DNA of 64,000 bases from CAYSJU01 sp964431495 (GTDB taxonomy: Bacteria; Omnitrophota; Gorgyraeia; Tantalellales; Tantalellaceae). The notes under the pieces were generated by a model. That model searched no databases. It was not told the origin of the DNA and was given only the letters and a program-made list of their open reading frames with translations. Below are positions 51,510 to 59,893 of this stretch, one piece after another. The position numbers were made by a program, and so were the translations under genes. How positions within the stretch are numbered: the first letter of the stretch is position 1; each line of letters starts with the position of its first letter. The stretch is taken from NCBI GenBank assembly GCA_964431495.1, contig CAYSJU010000004.1:1-64000 (forward strand), written 5' to 3'.

Positions 51510-53279
51510 ATGGGGAAGATACCGCAGGGAACGATAGATCAGATACTGGACAGGCTTGACATAGTGGAAGTCGTGTCCGAATACATGCCGTTGAAAAAAA
51601 GCGGCCGGAACTTTAAAGCCAGATGCCCTTTTCACAACGAGAAGACGCCGTCTTTTATGGTTTCTCCAGATAAACAGATATATCATTGTTTCGGTTGCGG
51701 CGCCGGTGGGAACGTCATCGGGTTTGTGATGAATTATGAGAAAATGGATTTTCCGGAAGCGGTAGAATTGCTGGCCGGGAAAGCTGGAGTCGAACTCCCT
51801 AAATACGAGAGAAGGAGCGAGGAAGAGACCTCATTGATAAGCAGGCTGTACGAGATCAACAAGATAGCTGCCAGTTTTTATCAGAACATGCTCAGGAGCC
51901 CTAAAGCGAAAAAAGCTATTGCATACCTGAAGAAACGCGGGTTCAACGCTAACACCTTGAATGATTTCCGGATCGGGTACGCGCCGGACGAATGGGAGAG
52001 TTTACAGCAGTTCTGCGCGGAAAAAAAGATACCAGCCGAGCTTCTGCGGAAGGCGGGACTGTCCATACAGAGCGATAAAGGCAGGGGAGATTATGACAGG
52101 TTCCGTAACAGGATAATTTTCCCGATCTTTAACGAAAGAGGGAATATCGTCGCTTTCGGGGCAAGGGTGCTGGATGATTCGTTGCCGAAGTACATAAATT
52201 CCCCGGAGACCGCCATATACAGCAAAAGCAATGTGCTGTACGGCCTTAATTTCAGCAAAAAGTCAATACGCGAGAAGGGGCATGTCCTGATCGTAGAAGG
52301 TTACATGGACGTGATAATGCCGTTCCAATGCGGTATCACGAACATTGTGGCCGCTTCAGGAACGGCGCTTACGCCCAGGCAGGCATCCACGTTGAAGAAG
52401 TATTCCAATACTGCGGTCATGGTCTTTGATTCAGATCAGGCGGGGGAAGCTGCCAGTTTAAGGGGGCTTGACGTTCTGATCGCGAACGATGTAAACGTCA
52501 GGATCGTGACCTTGCCGAAAGGCGATGACCCTGACAGTTTTGTGAAAAAACATGGAGTGAAGGGATTCGAGGACATCACAAAAAAAGCGAAAGATCTTTT
52601 TGATTACAAGCTGGGACTTTTAATGGAAAGATTCGGGGGAGAGGAGCTCAGAGATAAAGCCAATATAATAAGCGAGATGCTTCCCACGATATCCATCGTG
52701 AATAACGCGGTCGTAAAGTCGGGGTATCTGAAAAAACTGGCCGAACGGCTTGGAGTACATGAAGGTTCGTTGAGGGATGAGATGAAGAAGGTAAACCCTG
52801 ATTATTCCTTCAGATGGGGATCGGCCGGGAAGCCGGCCGCCGGCTCCAAAAGTTACATAAGCAGCGAGCTGCATGTGCTGGGCCTGGCGATAGTGGATGG
52901 GGAACTGTTCGAGCTGTTTAAGGACGAGCTCGGCCTGTATATGTTACGGGATGAAAGCATAAAAAAGGTTATGGGTCTGGTGGAGGATCTTTACCGGAAA
53001 GAGGGAAGCAGCAAACCGGGCAAGCTTCTCAGCCGCCTGGAAGGGGATGAGTCTGCCAAGGCCGCCGTTGTCCAGGCGATCGCGAAAGCTGATATTACCG
53101 AGGAGAGGAAAAGGGTTCTCAGGGATTGCATGGAGTGTATACGAAGGGAGAACATGAAAGACGAATTAAAGTCTTTGACCATTCAGCTGAAAAAAGCTCA
53201 ACAGGCTAAAAATGACGCGGAAATGAAAATGTTATTGACAAAGATCAACCGGATCCATAAGGAGAAGGTCGGGAGTTAG
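51510..53279 (+). CDS. dnaG: DNA primase
   Basis: A 589-residue bacterial primase. The zinc-binding domain has CPFHNEKTPSF and HCFGCGAGGNVI (residues about 38-66). The RNA polymerase core has LIVEGYMDVI, ASGTALT and the TOPRIM Asp pair in VFDSDQAG. The C-terminal helicase-binding domain is present (about 440-589). It starts 2 bases after the NIF3 stop and is followed by rpoD, as in the classical macromolecular synthesis operon, although rpsU is absent. Confidence 0.95.
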   Translation: MGKIPQGTIDQILDRLDIVEVVSEYMPLKKSGRNFKARCPFHNEKTPSFMVSPDKQIYHCFGCGAGGNVIGFVMNYEKMDFPEAVELLAGKAGVELPKYERRSEEETSLISRLYEINKIAASFYQNMLRSPKAKKAIAYLKKRGFNANTLNDFRIGYAPDEWESLQQFCAEKKIPAELLRKAGLSIQSDKGRGDYDRFRNRIIFPIFNERGNIVAFGARVLDDSLPKYINSPETAIYSKSNVLYGLNFSKKSIREKGHVLIVEGYMDVIMPFQCGITNIVAASGTALTPRQASTLKKYSNTAVMVFDSDQAGEAASLRGLDVLIANDVNVRIVTLPKGDDPDSFVKKHGVKGFEDITKKAKDLFDYKLGLLMERFGGEELRDKANIISEMLPTISIVNNAVVKSGYLKKLAERLGVHEGSLRDEMKKVNPDYSFRWGSAGKPAAGSKSYISSELHVLGLAIVDGELFELFKDELGLYMLRDESIKKVMGLVEDLYRKEGSSKPGKLLSRLEGDESAKAAVVQAIAKADITEERKRVLRDCMECIRRENMKDELKSLTIQLKKAQQAKNDAEMKMLLTKINRIHKEKVGS

Positions 53280-53289
53280 GTGATACGTT

Positions 53290-54900
53290 ATGCCGCTAAA
53301 AAAGGCACGAAAAAAGACAACGAAGAAAACAAAGGCAAAAGTTTCTGAATCGGTGAGCGGTGGCGATGGAAAGAAAAGCAAGCTGGCTATCATCCGCAAG
53401 CTGATAAGAACCGGGAAGGACAAGGGCTTTCTCAGCTACGATGAGGTGAACAGCATTCTGCCGGATGACATCGTTTCGTCCGAGGAGATAGAGAAGGTTA
53501 TTACCACGCTTAAAAGCGCGGATATAAAGGTCGTGGAATCCGAAGAGGAGATGGACAGGATTCCCTTTGTTGTCAAGCACAAGAAGAGGGGGGCTGATAC
53601 GCGCAAATTCGTTCAGATAGATGACCCCGTTAAGATGTATCTGAAGCAGATGGGACAGATATCGCTTCTCACCCGTAACGAGGAACTGGATCTGGCAAAA
53701 CGCATAAAGAGAAAAGAAAAAGAGTTCAAGGATATAGTGTTCAGGATCGATCTGGGGAGGAAAAGGATCGTTGAGGCGATAGAAGATGCCCTTGACAACG
53801 ATTATAACCTTGATGATGTCCTTGATATCGATCCCGGCGAAGATCTGGAAAAGCTGGAGAAGAAGAAAAGAAAACTGCTCAAAAGGATAAAACTATCGAA
53901 GAGAAAGGGCGCGCTTGAGGAGCTTATGCATAAGATGAGAGTGGCCATCTCTCTTACGGAGAAAGTAGCCGACGATGCCCTGGAACTCATGAAAGAGGTA
54001 AGACAGCTGCATAGCCGTGTCGCGGAGCTTCAAAAGGGAAGAAGCAGGAAAAAGCTCGAAGAGGCAAAGCGGGCATTGCGGAACAAGGCAAGGAAGGTTG
54101 GAAGCCCTGTCAGCAGGATCGTGGAAGACGTGGACATGATCGAGAAGATAGAACTTGAATATACCCAGGCGAAAAAAGAACTCGTCGCGACAAACTTGCG
54201 CCTTGTAGTCAGCATCGCGAAGAAGTACACGAATAGAGGGCTTTCTTTTCTGGACCTGATCCAGGAAGGCAATATGGGACTGATGAAGGCCGTGGATAAA
54301 TTTGAATACGAAAGAGGTTACAAGTTCAGCACGTACGCGACGTGGTGGATACGGCAGGCGATCACCCGCTCCATAGCGGACCAGTCAAGGACCATACGTA
54401 TTCCCGTGCACATGACCGAGACAATAAACAAGCTGGTGCGGGTGTCAAGATCCCTGGTCCAGAAGAACGGAAGGGAACCCACTCCGGAAGAGATAGGGAG
54501 CGAGATGAAAATTCCGGTGGAAAAGGTCAGGGGCATAATAAAGATCGCCCAGCATCCTATCTCCCTGGAAACGCCTATTGGTGACGAGGGAGATACCAGC
54601 TTTGGCGATTTCATTGAAGACAAGTCGGCTATATCCCCCGCGACAGCCACGGCGTATGCCATGCTCAAGGAACAAATGGAAGATGTCCTGTCCACGCTGA
54701 CGGACCGTGAACGAAAGGTGCTGACCCTGAGGTTCGGCATAGGGGACGGCTGTCCGAGGACGCTGGAAGAAGTGGGCAAGATATTCAATGTTACCCGGGA
54801 GAGGGTCCGTCAAATAGAGGCGAAAGCGCTCAAGAAGTTAAGGCACCCGATACGGGCGAAAAAACTCAAGAACTTTCTGGATATTGGATTTTCTGAATAA
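53290..54900 (+). CDS. rpoD: RNA polymerase primary sigma factor RpoD
   Basis: A 536-residue housekeeping sigma factor. Region 1.1 (about 30-100: KLIRTGKDKGFLSYDEVN), region 1.2 (DDPVKMYLKQMGQISLL), a charged non-conserved insert (about 140-280), region 2 (NLRLVVSIAKKYTNRGL, then FSTYATWWIRQAITRSI), region 3 and region 4 (ERKVLTLRFGIGDG and VTRERVRQIEAKALKKL) are all present. The full set marks it as primary rather than alternative. GTTAGGTGA precedes the ATG. It should read the TTGACA/TATAAT promoters seen in this window. Confidence 0.97.
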   Translation: MPLKKARKKTTKKTKAKVSESVSGGDGKKSKLAIIRKLIRTGKDKGFLSYDEVNSILPDDIVSSEEIEKVITTLKSADIKVVESEEEMDRIPFVVKHKKRGADTRKFVQIDDPVKMYLKQMGQISLLTRNEELDLAKRIKRKEKEFKDIVFRIDLGRKRIVEAIEDALDNDYNLDDVLDIDPGEDLEKLEKKKRKLLKRIKLSKRKGALEELMHKMRVAISLTEKVADDALELMKEVRQLHSRVAELQKGRSRKKLEEAKRALRNKARKVGSPVSRIVEDVDMIEKIELEYTQAKKELVATNLRLVVSIAKKYTNRGLSFLDLIQEGNMGLMKAVDKFEYERGYKFSTYATWWIRQAITRSIADQSRTIRIPVHMTETINKLVRVSRSLVQKNGREPTPEEIGSEMKIPVEKVRGIIKIAQHPISLETPIGDEGDTSFGDFIEDKSAISPATATAYAMLKEQMEDVLSTLTDRERKVLTLRFGIGDGCPRTLEEVGKIFNVTRERVRQIEAKALKKLRHPIRAKKLKNFLDIGFSE

Positions 54901-54944
54901 AGCAGCCTTCTCTTGCCATGGAAGGATAATTTGAAAGGAGAAAA

Positions 54945-55166
54945 ATGAAAGATATCGAGATCGAACTTTTTATTCCGGGAGAGCTCAAGGATGAGCCCAT
55001 CATCTGTAACATGATAAAGAACTTCAAGGTCGAGATGAAGATAATCGAGGCTTCGTTTTCCGCGGAGAGCGGATGGGCGCTGCTTGTTGTGAACGGCCCC
55101 AAAGATGAACTGGAAAGGATGTTCGGGGACCTTCAGAAACGGGGAATAAACGTGCATCGCAGATAG
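54945..55166 (+). CDS. free-standing NIL-domain protein
   Basis: A 73-residue protein that matches the NIL domain pattern (ELFIPGELKDEPIICNMIK, then GWALLVVNGPKDELERM and GINVH). NIL domains usually sit at the C-terminus of MetN-type ABC ATPases, where they bind methionine, or beside ferredoxins. Here the domain stands alone 44 bases after rpoD with AAAGGAG before the ATG. It may be a small amino-acid sensor; partner unknown. Confidence 0.75.
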   Translation: MKDIEIELFIPGELKDEPIICNMIKNFKVEMKIIEASFSAESGWALLVVNGPKDELERMFGDLQKRGINVHRR

Positions 55167-55248
55167 GGCCTCAACACCAAAAGATGAATGAGAAAAAAGA
55201 GGTAAAACCTGCCTGAGTAGAGCGGGAAAGCCACTATGTTTATCTCCT

Positions 55249-55998
55249 ATGAAGTTAGTAAGATTCTCCCATCGAAATTCTGTTTTTAACGGGGTCCTGG
55301 AAGGGACTGAAATAACAGTGAACGGGCCAGAGGGTTCAAGCTGGACCGTAAGGCTCGATGAGGTCACGCTTCTGGCCCCGGTCCAGCCCTCGAAAGTCGT
55401 ATCCGTGGGTCTTAATTACAGTAACCACGCTCAAGAGCTTGGAATGGATATCCCTTCCGAGCCGGTGATTTTCCTTAAACCACCGTCAGCCGTGATCGGT
55501 CCCGGGAAAGACATAATTTACCCCCGGGTTTCGTCAAGGGTTGATTATGAAGCTGAACTGGCGGTTGTCATAAAGGATAAGACAAAGGACATCCAGCCGG
55601 AGGATGCGGATAAACACATCGCCGGATATACCTGCATGAACGACGTGACAGCGAGGGATATCCAGAAAAAAGACATTCAATGGACAAGGGCCAAGTCCTT
55701 TGACACCTTTGCGCCTCTTGGACCATGGGTAGAGACGACCCTGGACCCCGCTGATCTTCGTATATGCTCTTATCTGAATGGAGAATTGAGACAGGATTCC
55801 TCCACGGCGGAATTTATATTTAACATACCGGAGCTGGTGAGTTTTGTTTCAAGGATGATGACACTGCTTCCGGGCGATGTCATTTCCACTGGCACGCCTC
55901 CGAACGTCGGGTGCATGGAGCCGGGCGATGAGATAGTTGTAGAGATCGAAGGTATAGGGAAGTTGTGTAATCACGTAAGAGCTGAAGGATTGAGTTAA
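55249..55998 (+). CDS. fumarylacetoacetate hydrolase family protein
   Basis: A 249-residue FAH-family enzyme. GLNYSNHAQELG, the metal-binding EAELAVVI and DVTARDIQ, and the C-terminal LLPGDVISTGTPPNVG are typical of the FahA/HpcE/YcgM group of acylpyruvate hydrolases or oxaloacetate decarboxylases. Several members turn over oxaloacetate; the substrate here is unknown. No clear ribosome site precedes the ATG, but the hallmark residues rule out a later start. Confidence 0.88.
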   Translation: MKLVRFSHRNSVFNGVLEGTEITVNGPEGSSWTVRLDEVTLLAPVQPSKVVSVGLNYSNHAQELGMDIPSEPVIFLKPPSAVIGPGKDIIYPRVSSRVDYEAELAVVIKDKTKDIQPEDADKHIAGYTCMNDVTARDIQKKDIQWTRAKSFDTFAPLGPWVETTLDPADLRICSYLNGELRQDSSTAEFIFNIPELVSFVSRMMTLLPGDVISTGTPPNVGCMEPGDEIVVEIEGIGKLCNHVRAEGLS

Positions 55999-56109
55999 AA
56001 ATTTAAAAGTAAAAGCGAAGAATTATAATTAAAAACCCAGTACTGTTTATTATCTACTTTTGAATTTTAAGATATGGTTTTGAATTTTACACTTATAAGG
56101 AGATGCTCG

Positions 56110-56541
56110 ATGCGCGTAGTTGTTCAAAGGGTAAAAGAGGCGGCTGTTAGTATCGGAGGGATTGAAAGGGTGTCTATAGGAAAAGGATTTCTACTGCTTG
56201 TAGGCATCGGCAAGAGTGACACTCCGGAAACAATAGAACGGATGGCCGGCAAGATCAGCCGTTTAAGGATATTTGAAGATGAACAAGGCAAGATGAACCT
56301 TGATATAAGGCAGGTCGCCGGCGAAATCTTGAGCGTTTCCCAATTCACACTTCTGGGGAACACATCTAAGGGCAACAGGCCCGGCTTCGATGACGCGGCT
56401 GATCCCGTGTTCGCGAAAGAGCTGTGGGAAGGGTTTAACGATGCCCTTATTAAGGAAGGAGTTTCTTTAAAAGCGGGTGAATTCGGCGCACGCATGGAAA
56501 TAGGTCTTGTTAACGACGGTCCGGTCACGTTTATCCTGTAG
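56110..56541 (+). CDS. dtd: D-aminoacyl-tRNA deacylase
   Basis: A 143-residue DTD that removes D-amino acids and misplaced glycine from tRNA. MRVVVQRVKEAAVSI at the start, the SQFTLLG motif near residue 78, GNRPGFDDAA and the terminal NDGPVTF carry the cross-subunit site. The ATG at 56110 has AAGGAG at good spacing; the longer frame from 56074 is A+T-rich leader. Confidence 0.95.
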   Translation: MRVVVQRVKEAAVSIGGIERVSIGKGFLLLVGIGKSDTPETIERMAGKISRLRIFEDEQGKMNLDIRQVAGEILSVSQFTLLGNTSKGNRPGFDDAADPVFAKELWEGFNDALIKEGVSLKAGEFGARMEIGLVNDGPVTFIL

Positions 56542-56568
56542 GGGTCATCCTGTAGGGGTCAGACCCTT
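56530..56568. repeat. GGGGTCAGACCC-type repeat
   Basis: CTGTAGGGGTCATC is followed by CTGTAGGGGTCAGACCC and a T run, overlapping the end of dtd by a few bases. It shares its core with 20448-20462 and 8410-8458. The GGGTCAGACCC part followed by TTTTT could act as a weak terminator. Confidence 0.5.
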
Positions 56569-56623
56569 TTTGTGATATAATAAACGAAATAAAAGTATGA
56601 TTTTCAGAGAGGGGGAGGAGTTT

Positions 56624-56896
56624 ATGGACATGATAAAGGTCGAAAAACCCGACCAGCAGAAGCTGGAAGAGCTTGGAGTGAGTTTATGGCCTATCTGGGA
56701 GAAAGAGGTATCGCGGTTCGACTGGAGTTATGACGAAGATGAAGTATGCTACATGCTGGAAGGAAAGGTAACAGTAGAACCGGAAAAAGGCGAACCTGTC
56801 GAATTTAGAGCTGGTGATCTGGTGACTTTTGCCAGGGGACTGAAATGTGTATGGGATATCAAGGAACCGGTGAGGAAGCATTATAAACTTGGATAG
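56624..56896 (+). CDS. small cupin-domain protein
   Basis: A 90-residue single cupin of the DUF861 type: LGVSLWPIWEKEVSRFDW, then EVCYMLEGKVTVEPE, GDLVTFARGLKCVWDI. These proteins are compact beta barrels, some related to ureidoglycine aminohydrolase; the substrate is unknown. GGGGGAGGAG decides the ATG at 56624. A TATAAT at 56576-56581 suggests its own promoter. Confidence 0.82.
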   Translation: MDMIKVEKPDQQKLEELGVSLWPIWEKEVSRFDWSYDEDEVCYMLEGKVTVEPEKGEPVEFRAGDLVTFARGLKCVWDIKEPVRKHYKLG

Positions 56897-56910
56897 AAAT
56901 TCCTTTTAAC

Positions 56911-57381
56911 ATGGTAAAATTAAGCAGGCTTATAAAATTTTGCATGATTGTCTCGGTGCTTTCGGGTTTTTGCCTCGGAAACGCTTTTGGGCAAAGGATG
57001 TCTTCCGGGATGCTCCTTGGCGGCGGAGATGAGGATCCGGATCTTGATCTGTGCCCTGCAGGCGCTAATGTTATCTATATGTTCCTGACAGCCTGGGAGA
57101 ATGGAGATTACAGCATAATGTACAGCTTGTTGGATGATGCCAGCAAGAAGGACTATCCCTTTGAAGAGGCTGAATTCGACTTCCGTATGCTGGCGTTCAA
57201 GCCGTATAAGATCAATTCAGTCCGTAAAAAAGGAGAAGACTTTGTGTTTATACTCAGCTATGGCAATTGGAGAGACGGGGATAAAGACCTTAGAAAGATG
57301 ATCATAAGCGGAAGGACATATAAGCTCATCATGTCTACCCGGAAGTCTATTTTCGAAAAATCCGCAGCAGATTATTTTTAG
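56911..57381 (+). CDS. secreted hypothetical protein
   Basis: A 156-residue protein with a clear signal peptide (FCMIVSVLSGFCLGNAFGQ, cleavage near residue 27). The mature part resembles the general pattern of small periplasmic stress or NTF2-like folds (VIYMFLTAWENGDYSIMYSLL), with a helix followed by beta strands, but no family can be named with confidence. It follows the cupin gene by 14 bases. Confidence 0.68.
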   Translation: MVKLSRLIKFCMIVSVLSGFCLGNAFGQRMSSGMLLGGGDEDPDLDLCPAGANVIYMFLTAWENGDYSIMYSLLDDASKKDYPFEEAEFDFRMLAFKPYKINSVRKKGEDFVFILSYGNWRDGDKDLRKMIISGRTYKLIMSTRKSIFEKSAADYF

Positions 57382-57496
57382 AAGCAGGTAATACCTCAGG
57401 GATCCGCAATTAGTAATTCGTCAGTGGTTTCATACCTTTAGTCCTCCGATGGCTGATTTTTCGCTATCATAAATACGAAAAATTTTTGATTTTCAT

Positions 57497-57525
57497 TTGA
57501 CAAGTAAAATTACTTGATATATACT
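57497..57525 (+). promoter_or_regulatory. strong promoter of the AbrB-type regulator with embedded operator
   Basis: Perfect TTGACA (57497-57502), exactly 17 bases, TATACT (57520-57525). The spacer contains the inverted repeat CAAGTAA (57501-57507) / TTACTTG (57510-57516), with a further ACTTG at 57523-57527 over the -10. This is the layout of an autorepressed gene. Confidence 0.75.
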
Positions 57526-57555
57526 TGTAATGTGCGATGCACTCATGGGGACGAT

Positions 57556-57726
57556 GTGAAGATAAAAAATCAATTTAAATTTTTTGCGACGGTGTCGGAC
57601 AGGGGACAGATATTCATCCCAAAAGTCTTACAAAACTATTTCCAGATAAAACGGAGAGACAGAGTGGCGTTCATAGTAGAGGATACAGGGAGAGTCGTCT
57701 TCCGAAAAAAAGAAAAAAGGGGGTGA
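57556..57726 (+). CDS. SpoVT-AbrB domain DNA-binding protein
   Basis: A 56-residue swapped-hairpin AbrB-type protein: ATVSDRGQIFIPKVLQNYF then RRDRVAFIVEDTGRVVFR. Such proteins act as transition-state regulators or as antitoxins (MazE, VapB). I take the GTG at 57556; an upstream reading from 57514 would begin within the -10 box. The inverted repeat in its promoter suggests self-repression. It is followed by a small basic protein gene after 3 bases. Confidence 0.82.
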   Translation: MKIKNQFKFFATVSDRGQIFIPKVLQNYFQIKRRDRVAFIVEDTGRVVFRKKEKRG

Positions 57727-57729
57727 GGG

Positions 57730-57915
57730 ATGGTGAAGAAACATGTCCATTCCTGTGAGTTGGACGGATCGTTTTATGGCAAGAAGCGCACGACGGGAAA
57801 AAAAGTCAGCCCCAATCACCGCAGTGTCAACAAAAAAGATCTCATTAAGGTTTACAATAAGTTCTATAAGGACCAGGTAGCGGCTTTATACAAGGCGATC
57901 CACCAGGGAAGATAG
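57730..57915 (+). CDS. small basic hypothetical protein
   Basis: A 61-residue, very basic protein (Lys, Arg and His rich) with a helical C-terminal half (KKDLIKVYNKFYKDQVAALY). Not recognised. GGGGGTGAGGG lies just before the ATG. It is coupled to the AbrB-type gene in an antitoxin-toxin-like order, but it shows no known toxin motif. A nucleic-acid-binding role is equally possible. Confidence 0.6.
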   Translation: MVKKHVHSCELDGSFYGKKRTTGKKVSPNHRSVNKKDLIKVYNKFYKDQVAALYKAIHQGR

Positions 57916-58021
57916 TTTAGTCATTGTAAAATGAAAGATCAGTATTTAAAGATCGGCATTTTACGCGTGAGGGCTTTCTCCACTTTTTGCGACGCCTGCA
58001 CCGTTTTAAAATTAATTCCTC

Positions 58022-58050
58022 TTGAAAATTTCTGCCGTTATTAGTATCCT
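58022..58050 (+). promoter_or_regulatory. phosphofructokinase promoter
   Basis: TTGAAA (58022-58027), 17-base spacer, TATCCT (58045-58050), about 50 bases before the GTG start. Confidence 0.5.
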
Positions 58051-58102
58051 ATATCTACCAGTATATCTGTTTTACGAAGAAAACCAACTATAGGAGGAGA
58101 AA

Positions 58103-59317
58103 GTGACTGATATTAAGAAGATAGGCATTATCACGTCAGGCGGTGATTGCGGTGGATTGAACGGTGTCGTAAAAGGCACGGCGAACATGGCAAGCAGTTC
58201 GGGGATCTCCTGTTTTGTGATACCGAACGGGTACGCCGGCCTGTATAATCTTATTGATTTTGATAAACTGGCTGAGCTTACTCCGGAACGAACTGATGCT
58301 ATCAACGCGAATCTGTCCGGATCAGAGGCGGGCCATTCGCGAGTGAAGATAAAAAAGATAAAGGACGAGAACAAGTACCAGCGCATTAAGGACGGGATGA
58401 AAAAGTTTGATATCGATGCTCTTGTCGTCAGCGGCGGGGATGATACCGGGAGTGTCATGGTGGACCTTCTGGATCACGGCATCAAATGTGTTCATGTGCC
58501 CAAGACAATGGATCTTGATCTCCAGCCCTATTGCGTAGGCGCCGATTCTGCGATAAACAGGATAGCGGAATTCGCCAACGATCTGAAGACTACCGGTCGC
58601 ACTCACAACAGGGTGATCGTTCTGGAAGTATTTGGAAGAAATGCCGGACATACGGCGTTGCGGGGTGGTATTGCCGCGGACGCGGACGCCATATTGATAC
58701 CGGAGATCCCCGTGGATTTTGAGTTTTTGTATTCTCACGTGAAGAAGAAGTTCCTCTTCCGCGTCAAATGCAGCGATGTCTATGCCGGGACATATATAAT
58801 AGTCGTGTCCGAAGGTCTTACGGATGCTTCGGGCAGAGAAATAATCGATGAGAGTGCCGGGGTAGATCCTTTCGGGCATAAAAAGCTCGCGGGCGCGGGT
58901 AAATACGTCTGCCTGGAGCTCACAAGGAGACTGGAAGAGGATCCAGAGATAGAAAAATTCATGAAAGAAACGCATATGTACGTTGAAGGTGTATATCCTA
59001 TTCCGGAGGCGCGGAACGTGCTCCCCGGGCATCTCGTGCGTTGCGGCAACAGTTCCGCTTATGATGTCAATTTCGGGAAGGAAAGCGGGGCCGCTGCGGT
59101 CATGCTTCTAAAGAAAGGGATAAGCGGAGTTACTGTTGCCGGGGTTTCTGATGATGAAATACGCTATCTTCCCACGAAAAAGGCGATCGAACACCGCACC
59201 GTTCACCCTGAGATAGTGGCTCTTCACGAGTCTCTCGGTATATGTTTCGGCAGGAAACCCGTCCCGTATGAACCGCTGTTCAAGGAGCTGAAAGGGACTC
59301 CCGAGAGGCACTTGTAG
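58103..59317 (+). CDS. pfp: 6-phosphofructokinase, probably pyrophosphate-dependent
   Basis: A 404-residue PfkA-superfamily enzyme of glycolysis. TSGGDCGGLNGVV binds the phosphoryl donor; GGDD at 111-114 and Lys134 in VPKTMDLD are the pair usually seen in PPi-dependent enzymes, where ATP-dependent ones have GGDG and Gly. Asp137 is the likely catalytic base. The common TIDND is TMDLD here, a Leu for Asn change. GRNAGHTAL and PEIPVDFEF follow. GTG start with TAGGAGGAG upstream. With PPi the step would be reversible. Confidence 0.9.
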   Translation: MTDIKKIGIITSGGDCGGLNGVVKGTANMASSSGISCFVIPNGYAGLYNLIDFDKLAELTPERTDAINANLSGSEAGHSRVKIKKIKDENKYQRIKDGMKKFDIDALVVSGGDDTGSVMVDLLDHGIKCVHVPKTMDLDLQPYCVGADSAINRIAEFANDLKTTGRTHNRVIVLEVFGRNAGHTALRGGIAADADAILIPEIPVDFEFLYSHVKKKFLFRVKCSDVYAGTYIIVVSEGLTDASGREIIDESAGVDPFGHKKLAGAGKYVCLELTRRLEEDPEIEKFMKETHMYVEGVYPIPEARNVLPGHLVRCGNSSAYDVNFGKESGAAAVMLLKKGISGVTVAGVSDDEIRYLPTKKAIEHRTVHPEIVALHESLGICFGRKPVPYEPLFKELKGTPERHL

Positions 59318-59702
59318 TCAGAGACTTGAAGCCCTGTAACTGGATCGCAAGAGATCCCGGTCATCAAAAAGAAGGACGGGAAAACCGTACACAAGCTTTT
59401 GGCTTTCGAATAGAGCCCGGCAAAAAACAGGGATACGCGCCGGGACAGCGCTTGCGATCCGGCGATTCCTTTCGAAAAAAATCCAACCTCGCAAATTTTT
59501 TTCAAAAATCGAATAATAATTTATTTTGCGAATTTCCAGACCATGGAGAGTCCGCGGCAATTAACAGACGGAAAGCCCTATAGTCAGCGGTCTTTAGCGC
59601 ATCGACTCAAGGCGTCTTTCACACACACACACACAAACGAGATTCCTTCAGAACATCCCCCTGCGCGCTTTTAAATAAATGAAAAAAAATATTTATTTAG
59701 AC
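59318..59702. other. gap without convincing gene; short hairpins and a CA microsatellite
   Basis: GGATCGCAAGAGATCC is a hairpin at 59341-59356. An A+T-rich stem, TCGCAAA with TTTTGCGA, lies near 59488-59533. A (CA)8 tract sits at about 59620-59635. An 85-codon + frame from 59326 has no family look, no ribosome site and ends at no sensible boundary. A transcribed small RNA is possible but not shown. Confidence 0.4.
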
Positions 59703-59730
59703 TTGCAAATCAAAAATAATAATGTATTCT
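59703..59730 (+). promoter_or_regulatory. promoter of the lysine-rich peptide gene
   Basis: TTGCAA (59703-59708), 16-base spacer, TATTCT (59725-59730), in A+T-rich sequence. Confidence 0.45.
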
Positions 59731-59797
59731 TTTTTTAAAGAAAGTTATTATAAAAAAAGATACACAAAAGCAATTTTAAACTGAAGGAGGGGTGAAA

Positions 59798-59872
59798 ATG
59801 GTAGTAAAGAAAAAAAAGGTTGCGAAGAAAAAGGTAGCAAAGAAAAAGGTAGCAAAGAAAAAAAAGAAATAA
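59798..59872 (+). CDS. 24-residue lysine-rich peptide, histone H1-tail-like
   Basis: The frame reads MVVKKKKVAKKKVAKKKVAK and ends in four more Lys: three to four VAKKK units, only Met, Val, Ala and Lys. GAAGGAGGGGTGAAA before the ATG is one of the best ribosome sites in the window, a promoter lies upstream and a strong terminator follows 22 bases after the stop. VAKK-type repeats are known from chlamydial Hc2 and other bacterial H1-like proteins that bind DNA. I infer nucleic-acid binding. Confidence 0.7.
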   Translation: MVVKKKKVAKKKVAKKKVAKKKKK

Positions 59873-59893
59873 GGTTAGTTAATCTTTCTTTAT

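Noticed and set aside
55999..56109. Regulatory hairpin before dtd (arms near 56000 and 56055)
   Set aside because: The arms AAATTTAAAAGTA and CTACTTTTGAATTTT are A+T-rich and imperfect, so pairing may be chance.
59326..59583. 85-codon frame after pfp
   Set aside because: No ribosome site, no family pattern, and it crosses the A+T-rich stem; listed only as part of a gene-free gap.
59318..59702. Housekeeping RNA (RNase P RNA, tmRNA, SRP RNA or 6S)
   Set aside because: I looked for the conserved core strings of these RNAs and found none.
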